From assembly GCA_016882585.1 (NCBI GenBank), contig VGPP01000032.1:1-14946 (forward strand): a stretch of 14,946 nt of DNA. Direction: 5' to 3'. The number at the start of each line of letters is the position of its first letter. Position 1 is the first letter of the stretch. This DNA comes from Cyanobacteria bacterium M_surface_7_m2_037. GTDB taxonomy: Bacteria > Cyanobacteriota > Cyanobacteriia > PCC-6307 > Cyanobiaceae. The notes beneath the pieces are model-generated. The model had not been told where the DNA came from, did not search any database, and saw nothing but the letters and a program-made list of their open reading frames with translations. Made by a program: the position numbers and the translations under genes. Shown one piece after another: positions 6,127 to 13,451 of the stretch.

Positions 6127-7740
6127 TCAGACCGGCTGCAGTTCGCGGGCGGGTGAGGCCGGCGTGGATGGGGGTTCGGGGGGCAGGCAGGCCAGCTGCT
6201 CCTGGATTTCGCGGGTCACCACCGCCCGGTATTCCTGGAAGTGCTCGTTGTGGGCGAGCGTCACCACGTATTGCTCGAAGCTGGCGGGATTGCGGCGTGC
6301 CACCCGCGCCAGGGAGCGCCAGAAGCGGAAGCGGGTGTTGCGTTTGAAGCCTTGGCGCCAGACAACTTTGGCCAGAGCCTTCACGTCGGTGAGGGGCGGG
6401 AGCGCTGGCTTGTCGGAGTTCTCGGGCTTGTAAAAGGCTTTCCAGCGGGGGGCGCCCACCTTGTTGACGTAGTAGTGCGTCACCCGATCGATGTAGGCGT
6501 TCGGCTCGTAAAGCCGGCAGAACGCATCCACATACTCATTGGCGATATCGCGGATCGGCCGGGTGGGCACGAAGTTGAGCAGGTTGGTCTGGTTCACGCC
6601 CTTGGCGTCGGCCTTCTCCTGAATCAACCGGCCTTCCTTCTCCAGGCGATGCCAGAGGCCGGTGTTGGGCAGGGCCTGCAGCATGCCCATCATCGCGGCG
6701 GGAATGCCGGTTTGGCTCACGAACCGCACGATGCGATCGCCCGCACCGGTCTTTTCGCCATCGAAGCCGATGATGAAGCCGGCCATCACACGGATGCCGT
6801 AGCTGGTGATCCGGTCCACGGATTCCTCCAGCGAACTGCGGGTGTTCTGGTGCTTGCCCGCCACCGAGAGGCTGGCCTCATCCGGTGTTTCGATGCCGAG
6901 AAACACCGCTTCAAAGCGGGCTTCGGCCATCATCTGCATCATCTCCTCATCGGAGGCGAGATCCACAGAGGCTTCCGTGGTGAAGCTGAAGGGATAGCCC
7001 CGTTCGATCTGCCACTCCTTGATGGCCGGCAGCAGCAGCTTGGCGTTGCGCTTGTTGCCGATGAAGTTGTCGTCCACCAGGAAGATGGCGCGTCGCCAGC
7101 CCAGGTCGTAGAGGTATTGCAGCTCAGCCACCAGCTGCTCGGGCGTTTTGGTGCGGGGCTTGCGGCCGTAGAGCACGATGATGTCGCAGAACTCGCACTG
7201 GAACGGGCAGCCCCGGGAGAACTGCACGCTCATCGAGTCGTAGGCATCGAGCTCGAGCAGATCGAAGCGGGGGATCGGCGTACCGGTCACATCCGGTTTG
7301 TCGCCATTGGCGGAGAAGCGCCCGCCGGGTTCGCCGCGCTCGATCGCTTCGATGAACATCGGCAGGGTGATCTCACCCTCATCAAGCACCTTGAAATCGG
7401 CGAGTTCCAGCTCGGGTGCATCCGGAGTGGAACTGGCGAATGGGCCGCCCACGGCCACCGGCAGGCCCCGCTCCTTGGCCCGGGCGATCTGCACGGCCAT
7501 GTCGGCCTTCTGCACGATCATCCCGGAGATCACCACCAGTTCAGCCCAGTCCCACTCCGCTTCGCTCACCTCCCGCACATTGCGATCCACCAGCTTCATC
7601 TCCCAGTGCTGCGGGAGCAGGGCGGCCACGGTCACCATCCCCAGGGGCGGGAGGAGCACCTTGCGGTTCACCAGCTCCAGGATCTTCTCGTAGCTCCAGA
7701 AGGTCTTGGGGAACTCCGGGTAGATCAGCAGTGTGCGCAT
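6127..7740 (-). CDS. B12-binding-domain radical SAM protein (DUF4070 type)
   Basis: This 537-residue protein has a Rossmann-like cobalamin-binding domain (about 1-150), a radical SAM barrel (about 165-390) and a helical C-terminal DUF4070-like region. The radical SAM cluster cysteines are C178, C182 and C185 in GCPFQCEFC. Other motifs are FLVDDNFIGN, the glycine motif in VGGPFAS, and FLGIETPDE. The B12 domain lacks the DxHxxG histidine (LVDRNVREV is at that place), so any cobalamin would be bound without a lower histidine ligand. Relatives include the hopanoid C-2 methylase HpnP and other lipid or pigment methylases; this one seems to be a separate, widely conserved cyanobacterial group whose substrate I do not know. 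ATG at 7740 directly precedes the domain. It is divergent from petL. Confidence 0.88.
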   Translation of the reverse strand: MRTLLIYPEFPKTFWSYEKILELVNRKVLLPPLGMVTVAALLPQHWEMKLVDRNVREVSEAEWDWAELVVISGMIVQKADMAVQIARAKERGLPVAVGGPFASSTPDAPELELADFKVLDEGEITLPMFIEAIERGEPGGRFSANGDKPDVTGTPIPRFDLLELDAYDSMSVQFSRGCPFQCEFCDIIVLYGRKPRTKTPEQLVAELQYLYDLGWRRAIFLVDDNFIGNKRNAKLLLPAIKEWQIERGYPFSFTTEASVDLASDEEMMQMMAEARFEAVFLGIETPDEASLSVAGKHQNTRSSLEESVDRITSYGIRVMAGFIIGFDGEKTGAGDRIVRFVSQTGIPAAMMGMLQALPNTGLWHRLEKEGRLIQEKADAKGVNQTNLLNFVPTRPIRDIANEYVDAFCRLYEPNAYIDRVTHYYVNKVGAPRWKAFYKPENSDKPALPPLTDVKALAKVVWRQGFKRNTRFRFWRSLARVARRNPASFEQYVVTLAHNEHFQEYRAVVTREIQEQLACLPPEPPSTPASPARELQPV

Positions 7741-7847
7741 GCCGCGATTCAGCGATCCGAGGGATCAGAGCAACGGCGGCCCGAACGGGCTTCACCGATG
7801 GTGGTTACACACAACCCTAGGTGGGGCGCCAGGTGGCAGTGGGGTTC

Positions 7848-7856
7848 TGCTGTAAT
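7848..7856 (+). promoter_or_regulatory. Candidate extended -10 promoter for petL
   Basis: TGC followed by TGTAAT matches the extended -10 consensus, with five of six -10 bases correct. Predicted transcription would begin around 7863, giving a leader of about 20 nt before the petL ATG. No convincing -35 element is seen 16-18 bp upstream, which is tolerated for extended -10 promoters. Sequence evidence only. Confidence 0.4.
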
Positions 7857-7884
7857 GGCTGTGACTTTCCCAACACATGCAGCG

Positions 7885-7977
7885 ATGGGTCCTGTGATTT
7901 ATCTCGCCCTGGTGGGCGGCGGCCTGGTGGCCGCGGCGGCGATTTCCTTCGTGCTGCGCGGCATCAAGCTGATCTGA
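7885..7977 (+). CDS. petL: Cytochrome b6f complex subunit PetL
   Basis: This is a 30-residue single-pass membrane peptide. A hydrophobic span (VIYLALVGGGLVAAAAISFV) fills most of the chain and a basic C-terminal tail reads LRGIKLI. The length, topology and R/K-x-I-K-L-I ending match PetL, a small peripheral-helix subunit that stabilises the dimeric cytochrome b6f complex of the thylakoid membrane. The frame is open upstream and an in-frame ATG at 7855 would add ten residues, but PetL is normally 30-32 residues and that ATG lies in the predicted promoter, so 7885 is used. Such short genes are often missed. Other tiny subunits (PetN, PetM) have different patterns, so confidence is good but not absolute. 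Confidence 0.72.
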   Translation: MGPVIYLALVGGGLVAAAAISFVLRGIKLI

Positions 7978-7997
7978 AGCTGATCGCCTTCGCTGCG

Positions 7998-9242
7998 TCA
8001 GGCCAGGCGTTTTTGCCCCTGGCGCAGCACTTCCAGCAAGCCCAGCGCCAGTCCCAGAGCTCCAAGCAGGGCAAAGCAACTCCACAGCCCTCCGGGCAGC
8101 CAGGTGGTGAGCGCGGCAGCCATCAAGCCGCTGATCCCGCCGCCACCCAGGAAGGCGATCTGCCCTAATCCGGCCATGCGGCCGCGGATCACCTGGGGGG
8201 CATGCACCTGAATGATCAGGTTGGTACCCGCCAGCAGCGAGGCGGTGCCGCCACCGATCAGAAAGGCCATCGCCAGCCCCCAGGTTTGGGTGCCCGGCAG
8301 CGATAGCCCCAGCTGACCGAGAGCCGTGATCACGGTGCTGATGCCCAGCAACAGACCCGGCCGCCGGCTCAACGGCGTGGCGTTGCGCTGCAGCACCACG
8401 CCGGCCGTGATGCTGCCGCAGGCGATCACGCTGGTGAACAGTCCCAGCGCCAGTGGACTCGGACCCAGCAGGTTCAGGGCCATCAGCGGTGCCAGGCCGG
8501 GATGGAAGAAACCCACCAGGCAGGCCAGGCCGCAGAACAGCAGCACGTGGCGCAGGGCTGGCCCGCAATCGCGCCAGGCGGTGGCCAGGCTGGCGCCGCT
8601 GCCCCGCGCGCTGCGGCGCTCGCGCTCGCGGTAGGGGGCCATCAGCCAGAGCAGCGTCACGATCGGCAGCAGGTAGGTGGCCGCATCCAGGCTCAAGGCC
8701 AGGGTGGGGCCCGTGGCCGCCAGCAGCAGGCCGCCGATCGGCGGACCCACCAGCTTGCCCACGTTGAAGATCACCGAAAAGCTGGCCAGATAGGGCCCCA
8801 GCTGCGCTGTTTCATCCACCAGCAGCGCCACATATTTATTGCGGGCGGTGAGCTCATAGGTGCTGGCGATCCCCACACCCAGGGTGCTGAGCAGCAGCAG
8901 GGCATCCTGCTGGCCGCCGCTGCTGATCGGGATGGCAATGGCACCGAGCACCGCAGCGAGCAGCAGCGCCCACTGGGCCCGGATCAACACCCGCTCACTG
9001 CCGAGCCGATCCGTGAGCACTCCCGCAGGCCCGCTCACCACCAGGGTGGGCAGGGTGAGCAGGGCGAAATTGGCGGCCAGCAGGAAGGGATTGCCCGATC
9101 CCTCCATCAGCAGCCAGCCTTTGGCGGTGAGCCCGGCGAAGGAGCCGGCGGTGCTCAGGCCCGAGGCCAGCAGGAAGGTGGTGCGCTGGTGGCGGGTGAG
9201 CCGCTCACGGATCCGCCCGAGGGCCCGGCGCGGCTGGCTCAA
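7998..9242 (-). CDS. MFS transporter (EntS-like/MFS_3 exporter)
   Basis: This is a 414-residue inner-membrane protein with about twelve hydrophobic segments. The MFS signature between helices 2 and 3 is GPAGVLTDRLGSERVLI. An RERERRSARG loop near residue 210 divides the two six-helix halves. Overall it resembles the MFS_3 group that includes the enterobactin exporter EntS and many macrolide or siderophore exporters; the substrate is not determinable. The start is TTG at 9242, overlapping the rimO stop by 4 bp (TTGA), and there is no other start before the first helix. It therefore is probably made by translational coupling after rimO. It converges with petL with 20 bp between stops and no visible intrinsic terminator. 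Confidence 0.87.
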   Translation of the reverse strand: MSQPRRALGRIRERLTRHQRTTFLLASGLSTAGSFAGLTAKGWLLMEGSGNPFLLAANFALLTLPTLVVSGPAGVLTDRLGSERVLIRAQWALLLAAVLGAIAIPISSGGQQDALLLLSTLGVGIASTYELTARNKYVALLVDETAQLGPYLASFSVIFNVGKLVGPPIGGLLLAATGPTLALSLDAATYLLPIVTLLWLMAPYRERERRSARGSGASLATAWRDCGPALRHVLLFCGLACLVGFFHPGLAPLMALNLLGPSPLALGLFTSVIACGSITAGVVLQRNATPLSRRPGLLLGISTVITALGQLGLSLPGTQTWGLAMAFLIGGGTASLLAGTNLIIQVHAPQVIRGRMAGLGQIAFLGGGGISGLMAAALTTWLPGGLWSCFALLGALGLALGLLEVLRQGQKRLA

Positions 9243-10651
9243 GCCCCTGCCTGGCGGGCGGCGAGTGCATCGCTCACCATCGCCTTCGCTCCCACCACTT
9301 CACCCACCAGGTCGTAGGTGTCGGCGGCGGTGATGCGCACGGGAACCATCGTGCCCGGGGCAGCGCACAAGCCGCCTTCACCGGGCAGCACCCGCACCTC
9401 GCCATCCACTTCAGGCGCGAAGCGGGCGCAGCGGCCGAGCATCTCGCCGGTGCTGGGGTTTTCCTGCTCGATCAGCACATCCACGATCCGGCCCACCCAG
9501 GCGGCGTTGCGCTCGGCGGCGATCGGTTGCTGCAGGGCCATCAGCCGGTCTTTGCGCTCCTGCGCCACCTCGGCGGGCACCTGATCGGGCAGATCCGCGG
9601 CGGGGGTGCCGTCTTCCGGCGAGAAGGTGAACACGCCCACATGATCAAAGCGCTGCTCGGCCACGAAATCGAGCAGATGCTGGAAGTGCTCCTCGGTTTC
9701 TCCGGGGAAGCCCACGATGAAGGTGGTGCGCAGCACCGCATCGGGCAGCTGCTCGCGGATGCGGCGCAGCACGCCGCTGGTCACATCCGCCTGCCAGGGG
9801 CGGTTCATCGCCCGCAGCACCTCGGGATGGCTGTGTTGCAGCGGCAGATCGAGGTAGGGGAGCACATTGGGCACCTCCCGGTAGGCCGCCAGCACCGCTT
9901 CGGTGAGGCCGGTGGGGTAGGCGTAGTGCACGCGGATCCAGGGGATCTCCACTTCACCCAGGGCCCGCAGCAGCTCCGCCAGCTGGGGTTTGCCCGCCAG
10001 ATCGAGGCCGTAGTTGGTGGTGATCTGGCTGATCAGCACCAGCTCCTGCACCCCCTGGGCAGCCAGCTGCTTGGCCTCGGCCACGATGCTCTCGATCGTG
10101 CGGGAGCGCTGATCGCCGCGCAGGTGGGGAATGATGCAGAAGGCGCAGCGGTAGTCGCAACCTTCGGCCACCTTCAGATAAGCCACCGCTTCGCTGGTGG
10201 TGCGGTAGCGGGGCAGGTGCTCATCCGCCACGAAGGTGGGATTGGCGCTCACCTGCTTCACCCGCTCGCCGGCTTCCACCCGCTCGAGCACGCTCACGAT
10301 GTGCTGGTAATCGCCGGTGCCCACGATCGCCTTGGCCTCGGGGAGGCTTTCGAGCAGTTCGTCCTGGAAGTGCTGGGCCAGGCAGCCGGCAATGATCAGC
10401 TCCTTGCCCTGCTCCGCCAGTTCCACCAGGGTGCGCACCGATTCCTCGCGGGCGTCCTGAATGAAGCTGCAGGTGTTCACCACCACCACGTTGGCGTCGC
10501 TTTCGTCGGCGCTCACGCCGTAGCCGGCTTGGGCCAGCAACCCGAGCATGTGCTCGGTATCCACACGGTTTTTTTCACAGCCCAGATGGGCGAAGGCCAC
10601 GGTGGGTTTGCTGGATGGGGCCGCCGTGGATGCCGCGGTGCTTTGGCTCAT
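9239..10651 (-). CDS. rimO: Ribosomal protein S12 methylthiotransferase RimO
   Basis: This radical SAM enzyme adds a methylthio group to the conserved aspartate of ribosomal protein S12. Length from ATG 10651 is 470 residues. The N-terminal UPF0004 domain carries its cluster cysteines C25 (LGCEKN), C61 (NTCSF) and C90 (GCLAQ). The radical SAM cluster is C165, C169 and C172 (CDYRCAFC), followed by IIPHLRGDQRSR typical of RimO rather than MiaB. LQHSHPEVLRAMNR and FIVGFPGETEEHF complete the barrel. A C-terminal TRAM domain (about 400-460) should contact RNA or the substrate. A farther start (TTG at 10690) would add 13 residues and is less likely. It is the first gene of a two-gene unit with the MFS exporter and is divergent from the VKOR gene. 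Confidence 0.95.
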   Translation of the reverse strand: MSQSTAASTAAPSSKPTVAFAHLGCEKNRVDTEHMLGLLAQAGYGVSADESDANVVVVNTCSFIQDAREESVRTLVELAEQGKELIIAGCLAQHFQDELLESLPEAKAIVGTGDYQHIVSVLERVEAGERVKQVSANPTFVADEHLPRYRTTSEAVAYLKVAEGCDYRCAFCIIPHLRGDQRSRTIESIVAEAKQLAAQGVQELVLISQITTNYGLDLAGKPQLAELLRALGEVEIPWIRVHYAYPTGLTEAVLAAYREVPNVLPYLDLPLQHSHPEVLRAMNRPWQADVTSGVLRRIREQLPDAVLRTTFIVGFPGETEEHFQHLLDFVAEQRFDHVGVFTFSPEDGTPAADLPDQVPAEVAQERKDRLMALQQPIAAERNAAWVGRIVDVLIEQENPSTGEMLGRCARFAPEVDGEVRVLPGEGGLCAAPGTMVPVRITAADTYDLVGEVVGAKAMVSDALAARQAGA

Positions 10652-10660
10652 CGGATTGGG

Positions 10661-10697
10661 GGTAGGGGCCGCGCGCTGGCCAATCCCCAACCCTACC
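10661..10697. repeat. Inverted repeat in the rimO/VKOR divergent gap
   Basis: GGTAGGG at 10661-10667 is mirrored exactly by CCCTACC at 10691-10697. Inside them a GGCC pair flanks GCGCGCT. It could form a hairpin in the rimO leader or be an operator serving both divergent genes. No T-run follows, so it is not an intrinsic terminator. Confidence 0.4.
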
Positions 10698-10717
10698 GAT
10701 CAGCTTCACCTGGAGCG

Positions 10718-10736
10718 GATTGTGCCTGCCACAATC
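10718..10736. promoter_or_regulatory. Candidate operator: perfect 7-bp inverted repeat upstream of VKOR gene
   Basis: GATTGTG, a 5-bp spacer CCTGC and CACAATC form a perfect dyad that ends 23 bp before the GTG start of the VKOR-Trx gene. Size and symmetry fit a dimeric regulator site, and the right arm contains CACAAT, which could double as a -10. A small hairpin in the leader is the alternative. Function is inferred from symmetry only. Confidence 0.4.
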
Positions 10737-10759
10737 AGCCCAGCAGTGAGATCTCCTGA

Positions 10760-11701
10760 GTGACCTCCTCTCGCCTCAGTGAGCGCCTCGCCGGCCAGCG
10801 GCGCCGCGGCGACTCCGGCAGCAAATGGATCCGCGTGGCGATGGCCGTGCTGGCCACCATCGGCGTGATCGATACGGGCTCGATCACCCTGAAGAAATGG
10901 GGCTTGTTGGCCTCACTGAGCTGCAGCAGCCAGGGCTTTTTCGGCTGCAACGGTTGCGAGAAGGTGCTCTCCAGCGATTGGGGCAGCCTGTTTGGCCAGC
11001 CCCTGTCGCTGTTTGGCTTTTTGGCGTACGCCGCCATGTTGTTGATGGCGGTGGTGCCGCTGGTGCTGCAGGGGGAGGCCCGGCAAACCCTGGCCCAACC
11101 CAGCTGGTGGGGGATGACCCTGCTCGGCACCGGGATGACCGTGTTCAGCGCTGTGCTGATCGGGGTGATGGCCTTCGCCATTCGCGATTGCTGCCCCTTC
11201 TGCATCCTCTCGGCGGCACTCAGCACCGGTTTGCTGGTGCTGAGTGTGGTGGGAGGTGATTGGGATGATCGCGGCCAGTTGCTGTTTCGTGGCTTGATCA
11301 CGGCCCTGGTGGTCGCGGTGATCGGCCTGGGTTGGGCCGCATCAGTGGGGCAACCGGCGGTGGACACCGGCAAAGGGGTGCCGCCGCCGGTGCGCGCTGA
11401 GAGCACAGTCGGCACGATTGCCCTGGCGGAACAGCTCACCGCAAGTGGCGCTGTGATGTACAGCGCCTACTGGTGCCCCCACTGCCATGAACAGAAGGAG
11501 CTGTTTGGGCGGGAAGCCACCGAGAAGCTCACCGTGATCGAATGCGCTCCCGATGGCCGCAACAGCCAGAAGGAGCTCTGTGACGCCAAGAAGATCGAGG
11601 GCTATCCCACCTGGGAAATCAATGGAACGCTCGATTCCGGCGTGAAGCCCCTGCTGAAGCTGGCGGAACTGATCGGCTACAAGGGCCCCGCTCTCAACTG
11701 A
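10760..11701 (+). CDS. VKOR-thioredoxin fusion (thiol-disulfide oxidase)
   Basis: This membrane protein of 313 residues couples a VKOR domain to a C-terminal thioredoxin-like domain, the arrangement known from a structurally solved Synechococcus homologue. It oxidises the Trx partner's cysteines and passes electrons to quinone, so it makes disulfides in lumenal or periplasmic proteins; in cyanobacteria and plants this supports photosystem assembly. Loop cysteines lie at C55, C63 and C66, the quinone-side active site is C145-P-F-C148, and the conserved GQPLSLFG precedes helix 2. The Trx domain has C239-P-H-C242, cysteines near 263 and 274, and the cis-proline segment GYPTW. The GTG start at 10760 gives the usual short basic N-terminus. 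Its stop overlaps the convergent nadB stop by 8 bp. Confidence 0.93.
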   Translation: MTSSRLSERLAGQRRRGDSGSKWIRVAMAVLATIGVIDTGSITLKKWGLLASLSCSSQGFFGCNGCEKVLSSDWGSLFGQPLSLFGFLAYAAMLLMAVVPLVLQGEARQTLAQPSWWGMTLLGTGMTVFSAVLIGVMAFAIRDCCPFCILSAALSTGLLVLSVVGGDWDDRGQLLFRGLITALVVAVIGLGWAASVGQPAVDTGKGVPPPVRAESTVGTIALAEQLTASGAVMYSAYWCPHCHEQKELFGREATEKLTVIECAPDGRNSQKELCDAKKIEGYPTWEINGTLDSGVKPLLKLAELIGYKGPALN

Positions 11702-13349
11702 GCGGGGCCGCTGGGGCCACCGCCTCCGTACTGATCGGCTGGTGGCGGCGCTGCACGCTGTGGCGCTGCCAGAACGGTTGCGTGGCCGGTGCATCCACCC
11801 GGAAATGGCCGCCCCGGCTCTCCACGCGGAACAGGGCTGCTTCCAGCAGGAGCTGGGTCACCACCAGGCGCTGGCGCAGGTCGTGAGCACGGCTGATCCA
11901 GGCGCACTCCGTGGCATCCAGGTTGGTGTGATCGGCTGGTGGCAGCGCCGCAATCGCTTCCAGCCAGGGGTCGTGCTGGATCGTGCCCTGAAGGCGCTGC
12001 AGCCTCTCCAGTCCATGCCGCAATTGGCTGCCCTGGCGCTCCACTCCCGCCACCTGCCAGCACAGGCTGCGCAGCGCCTGCAGGGTGTGCTCCAGCTGGC
12101 GGAACTGCTCCCCGGTGGGGACCGGTAGGCCGGTGATCGGCCGCTGTGTGGCACGCAGCGGTGGGAGGGCCGGCGGCGGCTCGAGCTGCCGCAGCTGGCG
12201 GGCAAACACCAGGCATTCCATCAGCGAATTGCTGGCCAGGCGGTTGGCGCCATGCACGCCGGTGCTGGCCACCTCTCCCACGGCATAGAGCCCGGGAATC
12301 GTGGTGGCGGCCATGGCATTGGTGCGAACGCCACCCATCCAGTAATGGGCCGCCGGCGCCACCGGGATGGGCGTGTTGGTGGGCTCCAGCCCCAGCTCCC
12401 GGCAACGCCCCAGGATCGTGGGGAATTGCAGCTCCAGCCGTTCGCGGCCCACCGGGCGCAGATCCAGCCACACGTGCTCGAGCTGCTGCTCGCGCATGCA
12501 CTGCACCAGGGCGCGGCTCACGGCATCGCGGGGGGCAAGGTCGGCTCCGGGCAGCTGGCCCACCGGGCTGCCCCCGCGGCCATCCAGGAGCCGCGCTCCT
12601 TCGCCACGCACCGCTTCGGAGATCAGAAAGTGCGGCGCCCCCGGCAGCATCAAGGCCGTGGGATGAAACTGCACGAATTCCAGATCCCGGATCACCGCCC
12701 CGGCCTGCCAGGCCATGGCGATGCCATCGCCGCTGGCTTGCGATGGGTTGGTGGTGTTGGCGTACAGGTGGCCGCCACCGCCGGTGGCCAGCACCACGGC
12801 CCCGGCCTGCAGCCAGCGCAGGGTTCCGGCGTGCAGCATCTGCAAACCGCAGCACCGGCCAGCCTCGATCCAAAGCTGCAGGGCCAGTGCTCCTTGCAGG
12901 CGCACCAGCCCTGGCCGTTGCAGCACCCTTCGCTCCAGGGCATCCACCAGGGCGCCGCCGGTGCGGTCCTGGGCGTGGAGCACGCGCCGGTGGCTGTGGG
13001 CTGCCTCGAGCGTGGTACTCAGACCGCCATTGTGGCGATCAAAGTCCATCCCCAGCTCCAGCAACCGCTCCACGCAGGCTGGTGCTTCGCGCACCAGCAG
13101 CTCCACGGCCGGTGGGTCGCAGAGGCCGCCGCCGGCCCTGAGGGTGTCGTCGCGATGGCTGGCGAAGCTGTCGTCGGCGTTGGTCACGGCCGCAATACCC
13201 CCCTGGGCCCAGCGGCTGGAGGAGCGGGGGGCGTGGTCTTTGCTCAGCAGCAGCACCCGAAGTTCAGCGGGCAGCTCAAGAGCCGCCATCAACCCCGCGG
13301 CCCCGCCGCCCACCACGATCACATCCCAGTTGGAGGGCAGCTGAACCAC
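11694..13349 (-). CDS. nadB: L-aspartate oxidase
   Basis: This cytosolic FAD enzyme oxidises L-aspartate to iminoaspartate, which NadA condenses to quinolinate in de novo NAD synthesis. The 551-residue chain has the dinucleotide-binding motif VIVVGGGAAGL near residue 10, the family segment SSRWAQGGIAAV near 45, the GGHLYANTTNPSQASGDGIA flavin/substrate loop, EFVQFHPTAL, and the catalytic-region stretch LISEAVRGEGARLL. The second FAD motif reads GLYAVGEVASTGVHGANRLA near 345, and RDAVSRAL lies between. Cyanobacterial NadB distinguishes itself from succinate dehydrogenase flavoprotein by these NadB-type motifs. The start is GTG at 13349, only 25 bp after the psbU terminator, so its promoter must be close to or overlapping that hairpin. 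NadA and NadC are not in the window. Confidence 0.95.
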   Translation of the reverse strand: MVQLPSNWDVIVVGGGAAGLMAALELPAELRVLLLSKDHAPRSSSRWAQGGIAAVTNADDSFASHRDDTLRAGGGLCDPPAVELLVREAPACVERLLELGMDFDRHNGGLSTTLEAAHSHRRVLHAQDRTGGALVDALERRVLQRPGLVRLQGALALQLWIEAGRCCGLQMLHAGTLRWLQAGAVVLATGGGGHLYANTTNPSQASGDGIAMAWQAGAVIRDLEFVQFHPTALMLPGAPHFLISEAVRGEGARLLDGRGGSPVGQLPGADLAPRDAVSRALVQCMREQQLEHVWLDLRPVGRERLELQFPTILGRCRELGLEPTNTPIPVAPAAHYWMGGVRTNAMAATTIPGLYAVGEVASTGVHGANRLASNSLMECLVFARQLRQLEPPPALPPLRATQRPITGLPVPTGEQFRQLEHTLQALRSLCWQVAGVERQGSQLRHGLERLQRLQGTIQHDPWLEAIAALPPADHTNLDATECAWISRAHDLRQRLVVTQLLLEAALFRVESRGGHFRVDAPATQPFWQRHSVQRRHQPISTEAVAPAAPLS

Positions 13350-13373
13350 GGAGCCCGAGGCGTGAAGGGCAAC

Positions 13374-13401
13374 AAAAAAGCCGCCGGGAGGGCCCGACGG
13401 C
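13374..13401 (-). terminator. Intrinsic terminator of psbU
   Basis: Read on the minus strand, GCCGTCGGG and CCCGGCGGC pair as a nine-base stem with one G-U pair around a CCCT loop. A run of six T residues follows immediately. It lies about 50 bp beyond the psbU stop and separates psbU from nadB. Confidence 0.88.
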
Positions 13402-13451
13402 TGGAACCGGTGAGCGAATTTAAACCTGAGGGATCAGACCAGCGCTGGGAT

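Noticed and set aside
6127..7740. Naming the radical SAM protein as hopanoid C-2 methylase HpnP
   Set aside because: The domain order fits, but I could not confirm HpnP-specific residues and this group appears more general in cyanobacteria. A function would be a guess.
6241..7884. A long plus-strand frame opposite the radical SAM gene that reads on in frame into petL
   Set aside because: The part opposite the radical SAM gene is rich in His, Gln and Gly with no recognisable domain. The in-frame join to petL is coincidence and petL has its own start.
9527..10759. Plus-strand frame opposite rimO
   Set aside because: Shadow of rimO with no family signature; rimO has complete cluster motifs.
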